A stretch of DNA of 64,000 nt from Betaproteobacteria bacterium Ga0077526 (GTDB taxonomy: Bacteria; Pseudomonadota; Gammaproteobacteria; Burkholderiales; Ga0077523): NCBI GenBank assembly GCA_001464765.1, contig LNDV01000015.1:123599-187598 (forward strand), read 5' to 3'. Shown here piece after piece: positions 23,548 to 32,496 of the stretch. The translations under genes and the position numbers were made by a program. The notes below the pieces were generated by a model, which worked only from the letters and a program-made list of their open reading frames with translations, was not told where the DNA came from and ran no database searches. Position 1 is the stretch's first letter. Every line of letters starts with the position of its first letter.

Positions 23548-24270
23548 TCAGGTCTCCAGTGACACGAGTTCCTGGTAGCTCGCCGGGGCGACGGTGCGGA
23601 GCTTGTCCAGCAGCGCCTTCGCAGCAGGCTCGGAGGAAGCGGGGTTCTGCCCGGTGATGAGCAGACCGTCCGTGACAACATGGGCCTGCCAGTCCGCATC
23701 CTTCGAATAGATGCCGCCCGCTTCCGTGAGCATTGTCTCCACGAGGAACGGAACGGCCTCGGGTACTCCACCCGACTGCTCTTCCGAATTGGTGAAGCCG
23801 GTCACGTTCTTGCCCTTGACCAGAAGTTCGCCGCCGGGTGCCCGCGCGTGGCGCAGCACACCGGGAGCGTGGCAGACAGCCGCGACCGGCTTGCCGTCAG
23901 CGATCATGGCGTCGATCAGATGAATCGAGGCGGCATCTTCTGCCAGGTCCCACAGCGGGCCGTGGCCTCCCGGGTAGAACACGGCGTCGAAGGCGGTGAT
24001 GTCGAGCGTGGACAGCGTCACAGTGGTGGAGAGATCTGCCTGGGCGCGGACATCTTCGTGGAATCGGCGCGTCGCTGCAGTCTGCGCCGAAGCGACTTCG
24101 CTCTTGGGGTCTACGGGTGGCTGCCCGCCGAGAGGGGAGGTCAGCGTCACTTGCACTCCCGCGTCCTTGAAGACGTAGTAGGGCGCCGCGAACTCCTCGA
24201 GCCAGAATCCGGTCTTCTGGCCGGTGTTGCCCAGCGCGTCGTGGGAAGTGAGGACCATCAGGATTTTCAT
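23548..24270 (-). CDS. DJ-1/PfpI-family protein (Hsp31/glyoxalase III-like)
   Basis: A 240-residue protein beginning MKILMVLTSHDALGNTGQKTG with WLEEFAAPYYVFKDAG, the usual opening of the Hsp31-like subgroup. The nucleophile elbow is AVCHAPGVLR with its Cys, preceded by FYPGGHGPLWDL. Glu in WLEEFAAP completes the likely triad. Members are glutathione-independent glyoxalases, deglycases or chaperones in the cytosol. The start at 24270 is preferred over 24282 by family alignment and the upstream GCGAG. Confidence 0.85.
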   Translation of the reverse strand: MKILMVLTSHDALGNTGQKTGFWLEEFAAPYYVFKDAGVQVTLTSPLGGQPPVDPKSEVASAQTAATRRFHEDVRAQADLSTTVTLSTLDITAFDAVFYPGGHGPLWDLAEDAASIHLIDAMIADGKPVAAVCHAPGVLRHARAPGGELLVKGKNVTGFTNSEEQSGGVPEAVPFLVETMLTEAGGIYSKDADWQAHVVTDGLLITGQNPASSEPAAKALLDKLRTVAPASYQELVSLET

Positions 24271-24503
24271 GTCGACTCGCATTGCGGTGGAACGATGGGC
24301 GCCGGGATGCCGGCGCGGGGTGCCGATCGGGCACGCTCAGTCCCGGGAGCTTGCGCCGTGGCGAGTCGGCGGTCGGTTCGTTGGACAACACGGCGAAGGG
24401 ATATCGCATCCGGTCACCACGCCGAGTCGACCCTGAGCACGGCAAGTGTCTGCAATGCTTTCCGGAGCGATAATCCGCCCGTCACACACTACCGGGTCCT
24501 CGC

Positions 24504-25133
24504 ATGGCACAGATCCTTCAGGTCGGCATGGGCGCGTCGCACGACCGCCTGGAGAAACTCATCGAGGCACGGCTCGCGCCCGGCGCGGACAAGGCGCGCA
24601 TCGACCAGCGCATCTGGGATCTCTTCGGCGAAGAGTGGGCGGTGATGTTCACGGACCTCGCCGGGTTCTCGCGCAAGGTGGCGGATTTCGGAATCATCCA
24701 TTTTCTGCAGACGATCTACGAGTCTCACCGGCTGCTGGTGCCTTGCATCGACCGGCATGACGGCATCCTGCTCAAGACGGCCGGTGACAGCATGCTGGTC
24801 ATCTTCCGCAACGTGGCCCGGGCGCTGGAGTGCGCCATCGACATGCAGACGACGCTCGTGCCCTACAACGAAGGACGGGTGGAATCCGAGCAGGTGCTGC
24901 TTTGCGTGGGACTGGGGTTCGGTCCGATGCTGCGTATCGGCGATTCGGATGTCTTCGGGGCGGAGGTCAATGCGGCCGCCAAGCTCGGCGAGGACCGCGC
25001 AGGCGCCCATGAGATTCTCGTCACAGGTGCCGTGGCCGAGCAGGTGCGGGCGCAGTTTCCCTACCCGCTGGAAGAGGTCGACACCGAGCCACCGGGTGCA
25101 GCGAAGGCGTACCGGCTGCGCTATCGCGGTTGA
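24504..25133 (+). CDS. Class III adenylate/guanylate cyclase domain protein
   Basis: A 209-residue, essentially stand-alone cyclase homology domain. The first metal Asp lies in VMFTDLAGFSRKV; LLKTAGDSMLVIF supplies the purine Lys and second metal Asp; GAEVNAAAKLGEDR holds the Asn and, a few residues on, an Arg candidate. No sensor domain or membrane segment is present. It may make cAMP or cGMP, but single-domain members of this type are sometimes inactive. There is no adjacent effector gene. Confidence 0.8.
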   Translation: MAQILQVGMGASHDRLEKLIEARLAPGADKARIDQRIWDLFGEEWAVMFTDLAGFSRKVADFGIIHFLQTIYESHRLLVPCIDRHDGILLKTAGDSMLVIFRNVARALECAIDMQTTLVPYNEGRVESEQVLLCVGLGFGPMLRIGDSDVFGAEVNAAAKLGEDRAGAHEILVTGAVAEQVRAQFPYPLEEVDTEPPGAAKAYRLRYRG

Positions 25134-25223
25134 GGGACGGAAGGTCTGTACAACGCTCGCGATCTGCGCAGGATATCGGCACCGTCCCTGGCTTTAGGCC
25201 ACGGGCACCCGCTCACCGCAGCC

Positions 25224-26789
25224 TCAGGCGCGCCGGGCAGCCTTCATGACTTCGCGTGCCGCACGCTGACCGCTTTCGACCGCGCCGTTGAGGAACCCCT
25301 GCCACTCGCGCGACGTGTGCTCGCCGGCGAAGTGGACGGGCCCCTCGTTCTCCGCCTCGATGCCGAACAGGTTCGTGAGGTATCCCGGCGGGTAGTAGGC
25401 GTACGAGCCCTTCGGGCCTGAGGAATCGTCCCAGACGGTCCGGCTTACGCGTCCGTTCCAGGCGGCGGTGATCCCGGGCAGAACCGGTTCGATTTCCGCC
25501 AGCGCGAGTTTCGCCTGATCGGCAGCGCTGTGCTGCCCGGTGGCGACCGCTCGCCCACCGCTGCTCCATACGTTGAGGATGCCTACGTTGCCCGTCTGGG
25601 CGCGGGTGACCTCCCAGGTGCTGCGTTGACCGTCCAGCATCACATACCCGGTATTGCCCAGCGCTCGCCACAGGCGATGATCGAACTGCAGTTGCAGTTT
25701 TGCGCTGGCAGCCATGGGCAGTTCGCGGATCGCGCGGAGCTTGCGCGGACGGAATGCCGCGCGGGTCAGGTCCACATCCCTCAAGTTGGCGAAGGGCAGC
25801 GCCAGGATCACGCGATCGTACGTGTCGGTGATCAGTCCGGACCCGCGCCCGACGGTGACGTCACAGCGACCGTCGTCGCGACGGGCCAGCGCGACCAGGG
25901 GGCTCTCCAGATTCACGGGGCGGCGCAGAGCCGTCGCGAGGCGCATCGCGATCGCGTCGTTCCCCTCCCGAACATGGAAGCGCTGGTCGGAACCGCCGTA
26001 GACGTCGAGTTCGCGGCGTGTGGACGTCGACAGGGTGAAGACTGCGATGAGAGCCGATAGATTCTCCGCCTCGATGGCGAAGTTTTCTTCCAGCGCGGCG
26101 CGCACATAGCGGCCCAGGCGGGACGCCTGACCGCCGGGAATGTGGCGTTCGATCCACTCCGCAACGCTGAGGTTGTCCAGTTCGCGAGCGGCAGCGGTCG
26201 CGCCGCGATAGCTGGGATTTCCGACCGCACGACTCTGCGCACGGATTACCGGATACACGGGCTGGAAGTCGCGGACGGCTGTCTCGGTGTCGTAGCGCTC
26301 CCCGTCGAACAGAATCCAGGAGTCTGTCCCGGGCGCTTCGGCTTCCACCACATCGTCCACGGCGAGGCCGAGGCGCCGGGCCAGTTGCAGGATGCTGCGA
26401 TGGTTGGAGTCGATGAGTTCCCCGCCGCGTTCGATGACCTGTCCACCGGCGAACGTGTTGCGATCGGAGTAGCACCGTCCCCCGAGGCGCGAAGAGGCTT
26501 CGAAGACGTCGGCGTCGATGCCCGCACGGGAAAGGTCGTATGCCGCGGTAAGCCCCGCGAGCCCGCCGCCGATCACGGCGACCTTTCGGGATCCCCGGCG
26601 GGACGGCGCGGCCCAGGCGTCCGCATTGGATCCGACGGCGAGGGCGGCGCCACCTTGCAGAAGGAGTCGGCGGCCTGGGTCCACGACGGCGCGCGAGTGC
26701 AGGTGGGGGGGCGTGACATCCGTTACCCCGCGTTGCAGGAGTGTCTGACGGAGCCAGTCGAGCAGGGGAGAACGCGAAGTGCGATGCAT
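25224..26789 (-). CDS. Tat-exported flavin amine oxidase
   Basis: About 520 residues. After MHRTSRSPLLDWLRQTLLQR comes a Tat-like signal (GRRLLLQGGAALAV). The FAD dinucleotide site VAVIGGGLAGLTAAYDLSRA follows, with EASSRLGGRCYSD (GG motif) and the C-terminal FAD motif VHFAGEHTSREWQGFLNGAV. This is the monoamine-oxidase family, oxidising amines to imines with H2O2. It lies 169 bp downstream of the dimethylformamidase-like gene on the same strand, so it might process the amine released by amide hydrolysis; that link is inference. The start at 26789 matches relatives; 26825 is also open. Confidence 0.82.
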   Translation of the reverse strand: MHRTSRSPLLDWLRQTLLQRGVTDVTPPHLHSRAVVDPGRRLLLQGGAALAVGSNADAWAAPSRRGSRKVAVIGGGLAGLTAAYDLSRAGIDADVFEASSRLGGRCYSDRNTFAGGQVIERGGELIDSNHRSILQLARRLGLAVDDVVEAEAPGTDSWILFDGERYDTETAVRDFQPVYPVIRAQSRAVGNPSYRGATAAARELDNLSVAEWIERHIPGGQASRLGRYVRAALEENFAIEAENLSALIAVFTLSTSTRRELDVYGGSDQRFHVREGNDAIAMRLATALRRPVNLESPLVALARRDDGRCDVTVGRGSGLITDTYDRVILALPFANLRDVDLTRAAFRPRKLRAIRELPMAASAKLQLQFDHRLWRALGNTGYVMLDGQRSTWEVTRAQTGNVGILNVWSSGGRAVATGQHSAADQAKLALAEIEPVLPGITAAWNGRVSRTVWDDSSGPKGSYAYYPPGYLTNLFGIEAENEGPVHFAGEHTSREWQGFLNGAVESGQRAAREVMKAARRA

Positions 26790-26958
26790 GATGAAGTCGA
26801 ACCCAGACGGATGTGGGGGTGGCATGCCGAACGCGGCATGCTCGCAGGACAGACCCGGAGTCCCCTGGGCGGTTCCTGGCCAATATTCGGGAAACTCGAT
26901 TCGTTCCTCAGGGGAGACTTGACGATCGACCCTGCCCGCGCCGCCTTGCGCCGGGCGG

Positions 26959-29277
26959 CTACTGCCAGTGCTTCTCCTCCGCGATCCACTCGGCGCCCGG
27001 GAGCGGACCGTCTTTCAGGAAGGCATCCACGACGTTCTTCATCACCCGCGAGACGTTGTTGTCGCAATCGTTGCAAGGCAGTGCCTGGCCCCAGGCGATG
27101 GAGGAGGGCGCGAACACGGCACCGTGATTCGGTGTGGTGAAGTAGACCATGTCGGCACGGATCTGAGGGTCCTGCGTGCCGCCCATGCCGGGGAAGTTGT
27201 ACATGATCTCCTCCGCGACTTTCGGATAGTTGTCGGAATGCCCTTCGCTCGAGGCGAGGATGCGCGCGTGGGGCGGCGTGCCGAGAGCGAGGTCGTAGCG
27301 GTCGATCTCGATGCCGGCGGCGCCACCCAGGGCCAGCCCGAAGTCGCCGATGACATCGCCCTCGACACCGTCGAAGATCCACGCGACGGAGCGGTGGTAA
27401 CTGTCGGGCATGCGACGGTAGGGCCGCGATTCGTCCATCCCCTCCGAGGTGAAGCCGGTGCCGACGACTTTCTGCGGCGGGCGGCCGCGGTTTCGCCAAA
27501 GCCCGCTTCTCTCTCCCGTCGTGGCCAGGTAGTGCTCTCCAGGGCGGGCCTGCCACGCGCGGGAACCCGCTTCGAGCTTGCGCACTTCCATCACCCAGGG
27601 CTCGTCGTCGCGGTAGGCGCAGACCCAGTAGTACCCGTTGCCGGACAGGTAGAGCACCCTGCCGCCCTGCGCGAGGTAGTCTTCGGTGGCGTCGAGCATG
27701 CGCTCCGAGTAGTACTCGGCGTGGGTGCCATTGATCACCATCTTGTAGGGCTGGATCGCCGCGAGGCCTTCTCGGTGCAGATCCTCGTCGGTGAGCACAT
27801 CGAAGTCGTAGCCCATCTTCTCGAGCCAGTAGACGATCGACATGTCGGCCGGAAACTGCCAGGGCACGCCGGGCGCGGGCATACGGTGCCTCGGCCGCAT
27901 GTTGACGATGGGACGCCGGTAGGAGGAATAGCAGACGCCGGCGCCATCGGCGTGGAGGTCGTAGGTGGAAAGGCCGAATTCCTTGTTCTTGTACATCTCG
28001 ATGTCGGATTCGGCGACGATGATCGAGTGTGCCGTGATGACCTGCGCGATGGGGGCGTCGAAGGACAGGTGCTCGTTGGCGTAGGCGAGGTAGCTCGACG
28101 TGGGCATGAGCATGCAGATCCGCCCGGCCGGTGCCGTCGGCCGTACGAAAAACACGACATGCTCTTCGGCCAAAGTGGCGCCTTCGCCGGCACGCAGTCG
28201 CATGGCGTAGACGCCGCTCTTCAGCATCTCGGGCAGGGTCAGGCGGATCGTCGGCTCCCAGCAGCAGTCGATCAGGGCGTCATCGTGGAACTCGATGCCG
28301 CCATACTGCTCGGGCGCGAGGCGGAAGCAGTCGTCGCGTCCGGCCCAGTTCCAACCCGTCATCGCTCGTACGGGGCGGTTGATGCCGTCCCCGTGCAGGC
28401 CGAAGGGGCCCACGTCGAACACGGTGTCACCGATGCCACGGTCGGTGAATCCCCTGGTCGTGTCCCAGCGGGCCACGACGCCATCGGCCGGCGGTTCCGC
28501 GCCGGCTTTGAGCGTGTCCAGTGCCGCGCGCGTCATGGCGCTCCCATGGACGCCGCAGCGATCGATCTTGCCGTTGAAGCACTGGGCGACAAAGCGGCCG
28601 CGGGCCTCGTTGCGGTCCGATGCGCCGGCGATCAGGAAGGGAATGCCGTCCGGGTGCGACGGCTGCACGCGCAGTCGCTGAGACACATGCGAGCCGTAGT
28701 CGATGGGTGCCACGTGACCGAGAAGACTGTTGTAGCGGTTGCGCACCGACTCCTGGTAGATCGTCGCGACGCGGGTGGACGCATCGAAGGTGGCGGCCAC
28801 GAAGTACCAGCAGTGCGCGAGCAGCGGGACTTCGGCGGTGACGTAGTCCACGACCTGGCCATCGCCGATCCAGAGTTCGGCATGGCCGTCCGCGTTGATC
28901 CCGAGACCGTAACCCTGGGCCTGCTCCATGCACCAGCGGCCGAGGATGGTCTGCCGTCCCCCGGACGGCAGTCCCGGGAAGACGAACGCGTAGAGGGTGA
29001 AGCTGCCGGTCAGCGCAAGGCGGCCTTCCGGATCGCGCACGCGCAGGAAGGATCCGAGCTGGGAGTACTGCTTGCGGGCCGCGTGGCGCCCGTCGGCGGG
29101 ACAGGTGACCTCACGCTCGACGAAGCCGGGGCCGGCTGGGTTCTCGTCGCCGTGCAGCAGCCGCACGAGCTGCGCCTCGACGTGGTCCGTGCCTTCCGCG
29201 CTCACCATGATGTCCAGCGGCTCGCCCGGCCGGACACTGATCTTGTCCGCGTAACCGAATATCTTGATCTTGGCCAT
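26959..29277 (-). CDS. dmfA2: N,N-dimethylformamidase-type large (catalytic) subunit
   Basis: The 772-residue length is close to the Paracoccus DMFase large subunit. Residues about 90-245 form a LamG-like jelly roll (GSFTLYAFVFPGLPSGGRQT). The catalytic region shows SSYLAYANEH (Tyr399), STYDLHADG (Tyr439) and NGTHAEYYSE (His519, Glu521). From memory, Paracoccus DMFase binds iron through two Tyr and one Glu beside a His at nearly the same numbers, so the active site appears intact. The enzyme hydrolyses DMF or similar amides to formate and an amine. It begins 2 bp after the permease fusion that carries its small subunit. The true substrate is unknown. Confidence 0.85.
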   Translation of the reverse strand: MAKIKIFGYADKISVRPGEPLDIMVSAEGTDHVEAQLVRLLHGDENPAGPGFVEREVTCPADGRHAARKQYSQLGSFLRVRDPEGRLALTGSFTLYAFVFPGLPSGGRQTILGRWCMEQAQGYGLGINADGHAELWIGDGQVVDYVTAEVPLLAHCWYFVAATFDASTRVATIYQESVRNRYNSLLGHVAPIDYGSHVSQRLRVQPSHPDGIPFLIAGASDRNEARGRFVAQCFNGKIDRCGVHGSAMTRAALDTLKAGAEPPADGVVARWDTTRGFTDRGIGDTVFDVGPFGLHGDGINRPVRAMTGWNWAGRDDCFRLAPEQYGGIEFHDDALIDCCWEPTIRLTLPEMLKSGVYAMRLRAGEGATLAEEHVVFFVRPTAPAGRICMLMPTSSYLAYANEHLSFDAPIAQVITAHSIIVAESDIEMYKNKEFGLSTYDLHADGAGVCYSSYRRPIVNMRPRHRMPAPGVPWQFPADMSIVYWLEKMGYDFDVLTDEDLHREGLAAIQPYKMVINGTHAEYYSERMLDATEDYLAQGGRVLYLSGNGYYWVCAYRDDEPWVMEVRKLEAGSRAWQARPGEHYLATTGERSGLWRNRGRPPQKVVGTGFTSEGMDESRPYRRMPDSYHRSVAWIFDGVEGDVIGDFGLALGGAAGIEIDRYDLALGTPPHARILASSEGHSDNYPKVAEEIMYNFPGMGGTQDPQIRADMVYFTTPNHGAVFAPSSIAWGQALPCNDCDNNVSRVMKNVVDAFLKDGPLPGAEWIAEEKHWQ

Positions 29278-29279
29278 GG

Positions 29280-30845
29280 TCAGGACTCGAGGAGGTCGTT
29301 CACCCGCCGCAGGAACACGGCGTGGTATGCCTCGTCGAGCGTGGGATACACGCGGTCATCCACGAGGCGGGGCGGCACGCCGCGCCGGCCGGCGAGCGCA
29401 ACGACGCGGTAGGCCTCGAACGGCTTGATGGCCATCACCGCGTACTTGTCGGGCACCGGCCCGCGGCGGAAGTAGTTCAGCACGCGCTCGAGCGCCTCGC
29501 TGTGCTGGCCCAGGGGCTTGCGGCGGTGTTCCTCGATCAGTTCGTCGGTGACCAGCGACTTCAGATAGTCGCGGATCGCCTTGTCCTGACGCCGGTAGTA
29601 GATCGCCTGCTTGTCCTGGATGTCTGTGGCTTCCTCGGGCACGACCTCGCCTCCTTTTTCCGTGCGGGCGGCACGCCGCTCGCTCTTCTTCCTCTCACGC
29701 CACGCGCGAAACTGCGCCTTGATGCCGAACAGCCCGCTGCGGGTGAACAGCACGGTGCCCAGCATGAGCAGACCGATCAGCACCAGCCGCATCGGCCCCC
29801 ACTCGATGAGCATCTTGTCGAGCAGCACGACGATGAGCGTGCCTACGACAGCGCCTTCGGCGGTGCCGATGCCGCCGATCACGATCATCGCGAGCATGAG
29901 CAGCAGCTGGTCCATCGAGAAGATGGAGGGCGACACGCCCTTGAAGTGCGAGGCGTAGAAACCGCCGATCGCACCCAGCGCGACCGAGGAGATCAGGAAG
30001 ACCTGCACGCGTGCCCGGTTGTAGCCGATGCCCACTGCTTCGGCGAACGCTTCGTCTTCCCGCGCGGTGCGCAGCAGGCGGCCCAGGCGCTGGCCGTTGA
30101 CGAGACGGTAGAGCGCCAGTGCGAGGAGCAGCATCGCGAACGCGGCGTAGTAGCCGAGCATCACGGCGCCGTCGGTGTCCTGCAGGCTCTCGGGTACGTA
30201 GGTGTCGGCGCCGTACAAGCCGCCGGTGGCCGAACCGAAGACCTTCGATTGCACGACGTACACGCGGCACAGCTCGACGAGACCGAGAGTGAGCAGGGCG
30301 TAGTAGAAGCCTTCCAGCCGGATGGCGGGTAATGCCACGATCACGCCGAAGACCAGACCGATCGCCGAGCCGACGCCGATCATGCCCCACCACGGCAAGC
30401 CGAACTGGATCGAGAAGTACGCCGCGCCGTAGGCTGCCGCGCCGACGACCGCGAGCGTCGCGAGCGAGAAGATGCCGGCAGTGCCGATGATGAGCATCCA
30501 CACCAGATTGATGGCCGCATAGATGGCGAAGATGGTCGTCGCGGACAGCAGGCTGGTGTTGCCGACCAATGCCGGCACGATTGCGAGCAGCGTGAGCCCG
30601 ATCAGCCACCAGATGGGGCGCTTGTCCACGATCGTGCGCTCGCGCGCCAGCGTCTTGGGGTTGTACTCGCCCCGGACGCGAAGGACGGTCCGTCGCGTGA
30701 AGGGGTAGCGCACACGGCGCCACAACTCGTCGCCGTCCCCCCGCAGCTTGGGCCACCAGCGCCTTCTGCCCACGAGCGAGAGCCGGGGCTGCACCTTGGC
30801 GTGCGCGGGATCATGCTCGAGCTGAGGATTCTTCCAGCGGGTCAT
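29280..30845 (-). CDS. LivM-type ABC permease fused to dimethylformamidase small subunit
   Basis: A 521-residue protein. Residues 1-75 are a basic cytosolic extension. Residues about 76-375 are a LivM permease with many membrane segments and the coupling loop AREDEAFAEAVGIGYNRARV. After a charged linker (RERKKSERRAARTEKGGEVV), residues about 406-521 match the DMFase alpha subunit: IEEHRRKPLGQHSEALERVL, NYFRRGPVPDKYAV, FEAYRVVALAGRRGVP and AYHAVFLRRVNDLL. That subunit is normally a free protein of about 130 residues. The frame is uninterrupted. The C-terminus should face the cytosol, docking the hydrolase (next gene, 2 bp away) on the importer. Confidence 0.85.
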   Translation of the reverse strand: MTRWKNPQLEHDPAHAKVQPRLSLVGRRRWWPKLRGDGDELWRRVRYPFTRRTVLRVRGEYNPKTLARERTIVDKRPIWWLIGLTLLAIVPALVGNTSLLSATTIFAIYAAINLVWMLIIGTAGIFSLATLAVVGAAAYGAAYFSIQFGLPWWGMIGVGSAIGLVFGVIVALPAIRLEGFYYALLTLGLVELCRVYVVQSKVFGSATGGLYGADTYVPESLQDTDGAVMLGYYAAFAMLLLALALYRLVNGQRLGRLLRTAREDEAFAEAVGIGYNRARVQVFLISSVALGAIGGFYASHFKGVSPSIFSMDQLLLMLAMIVIGGIGTAEGAVVGTLIVVLLDKMLIEWGPMRLVLIGLLMLGTVLFTRSGLFGIKAQFRAWRERKKSERRAARTEKGGEVVPEEATDIQDKQAIYYRRQDKAIRDYLKSLVTDELIEEHRRKPLGQHSEALERVLNYFRRGPVPDKYAVMAIKPFEAYRVVALAGRRGVPPRLVDDRVYPTLDEAYHAVFLRRVNDLLES

Positions 30846-30885
30846 GGGCAGGCGAGCGCGCAGCGCTCGGTCGGGTGACGCGGAC

Positions 30886-31767
30886 TCATTCGCGGGTCTC
30901 GTCGAGCAGCCCGCCGATGCCGCGCGGGCGAACCAGGAGGATGGCGATGATCAGCGCGAACTGGGTGATCAGCACGTACTGGCCGCCGAGCACGGCGGAA
31001 GTCGCTGCTTCCGTGAACCCCAGGAGGCACGCCGCGATGAGCGCTCCCGCAACGCTGCCGAGGCCGCCTGCGAGCGCCACGATGAGACCCTTGATGAGCG
31101 GCAGCAATCCGGCGTACGGGCTGACGAAATAGGTCTGCGACAGCAGCACCGCGGCGAGTCCCGCGAGGGCACCCGTCACGGCCATGACCGCAAAGGCCGT
31201 GCTGCGCACGCCGATGCCCACGAGGGCCGCGCCTTCGGGGTTCTGCATCATTGCGCGGATCTCCAGCCCCCGGCGGCTCGTCTTCATCCAGGCGAGCACG
31301 AGGAGCAGGAGCACCACGGAACTCACCACGGCGCCGAGCTTGTCCGCGGTGACCACCACGTCCTCCGTGATCTCGAAAGCTTTCAGGCCGAAGATCTTGG
31401 GCAGCGGCTTCACGCGCGGCCCGAACGTCGCGAGCAGCGCCTGCGTGCCGAGGAGACTGATCGCGAGCGTGGCTACAAGACTGCGCACCGTGAAATTGGG
31501 TTTGTCGTGCAGTGGCAGAAAGGCCACGGCGCAGACCGCAGCGCCCACGAGTGCCCCCGTGAGGATCCCGCCGGCGAGCACGGCGGCCGCGCTGTCGGGA
31601 AACTGCTGCGCGGCAAACCACGCGCCGTAGCCCGCCGCGGCAAAGGTGAAACCGAAGGCCATGTTGAGCATCCCCAGGCTCGACCACACGATGGAGATGC
31701 CGATGGCCAGCAGGCCATAGATGGAGGCGAGCGTGATGGCCGCGACGATGACGTAACCGTCGATCAA
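30886..31767 (-). CDS. LivH-type ABC permease
   Basis: A 293-residue integral membrane protein of the branched-chain amino acid/amide importer family. It opens with YGLLAIGISIVWSSLGMLNM, the usual LivH start region, and has the coupling segment GLEIRAMMQNPEGAALVGIG. About eight hydrophobic segments are visible. It pairs with the LivM fusion to form the channel. It starts 3 bp after the LivF-type gene in a tightly packed operon. The imported compound is probably an amide or related small nitrogen compound, given the hydrolase downstream. Confidence 0.88.
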   Translation of the reverse strand: MIDGYVIVAAITLASIYGLLAIGISIVWSSLGMLNMAFGFTFAAAGYGAWFAAQQFPDSAAAVLAGGILTGALVGAAVCAVAFLPLHDKPNFTVRSLVATLAISLLGTQALLATFGPRVKPLPKIFGLKAFEITEDVVVTADKLGAVVSSVVLLLLVLAWMKTSRRGLEIRAMMQNPEGAALVGIGVRSTAFAVMAVTGALAGLAAVLLSQTYFVSPYAGLLPLIKGLIVALAGGLGSVAGALIAACLLGFTEAATSAVLGGQYVLITQFALIIAILLVRPRGIGGLLDETRE

Positions 31768-31770
31768 GGC

Positions 31771-32496
31771 TCAGATCTCCAACGCAGCAGAACGGCCGAT
31801 CGGCAGGTCGGTACCGCGCTTCAGCTTGCCGCCGTGCATGCCCAGCAGCCGTGTGACGCGGCCTTCCAGCAGCGACAGGTTCTGCTCCGCGATCACCATG
31901 GCGCCCCGCGAGAGATCGATGCGCATCAGGGCGTCGATCATGGCCTTGCTGATCTTGGGCGCGAGGCCCAGCGACGGTTCATCGACGAGGTAGAGCCTGG
32001 CGTCCGTCATGAGCCCGCGCCCGAGCGAGACCATGCGACGCTCGCCGCCGGAGAGCCTTCCGACGGGCACGTCGAGCAGCGCACGCAGGGGCGGAAAGAT
32101 GCCGAGGACCTGCTCGCGCCGGTCGCGGCGTGAGCGCCACGCCTCGCGTGAATGGGCGCCGGAGTCGAGGTGTTCGGCCACCGTCAGCCCATGGAAGATC
32201 GCATCCCCCTGCGGCATGAGAGCGAGTCCCCTGCGTACGATGCGATGGGTGTAGCGGCCCGGCCCCTGGCTGCGACTGCCGCCGATCTCCCGGCCATCGA
32301 ACAGGATGGATCCGCTCTGCCAGTCGGTGAGCCCGGCGATGGCGCGAAACAGCGTGGACTTGCCGTGGCCGTTGAGGCCGACGATGCCCACACGTTCACC
32401 GGCCTGGATCGTCAGATCGAGGTCATGCAGCACCCGCAGCGGGCCGTAGCCGGCGGAAAGTCCTCGAACCTCGAGAATGTCGTGCTGCGCGCTCAT
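31771..32496 (-). CDS. LivF-type ABC ATPase
   Basis: A 241-residue ATPase with Walker A VGLNGHGKST, Q-loop region LALMPQGDAIFHGLTV, signature RLSGGERRM, Walker B LYLVDEPSLGLAP and switch His replaced by Gln in VIAEQNLSLL, as is normal for LivF. It drives import by the LivH/LivM pair together with the LivG-type partner. Its ATG overlaps the stop of the upstream LivG-type gene (ATGA). Confidence 0.9.
   Translation of the reverse strand: MSAQHDILEVRGLSAGYGPLRVLHDLDLTIQAGERVGIVGLNGHGKSTLFRAIAGLTDWQSGSILFDGREIGGSRSQGPGRYTHRIVRRGLALMPQGDAIFHGLTVAEHLDSGAHSREAWRSRRDRREQVLGIFPPLRALLDVPVGRLSGGERRMVSLGRGLMTDARLYLVDEPSLGLAPKISKAMIDALMRIDLSRGAMVIAEQNLSLLEGRVTRLLGMHGGKLKRGTDLPIGRSAALEI

Noticed and set aside
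26968..29412. A very long open frame on the + strand opposite the dimethylformamidase-like gene
   Set aside because: It is the antisense of a gene with clear catalytic motifs; high GC keeps the opposite strand open. No domain features.
30844..32133. Long + strand frame opposite the LivH/LivF genes
   Set aside because: Low-complexity Arg/His/Glu-rich antisense translation, no family pattern.
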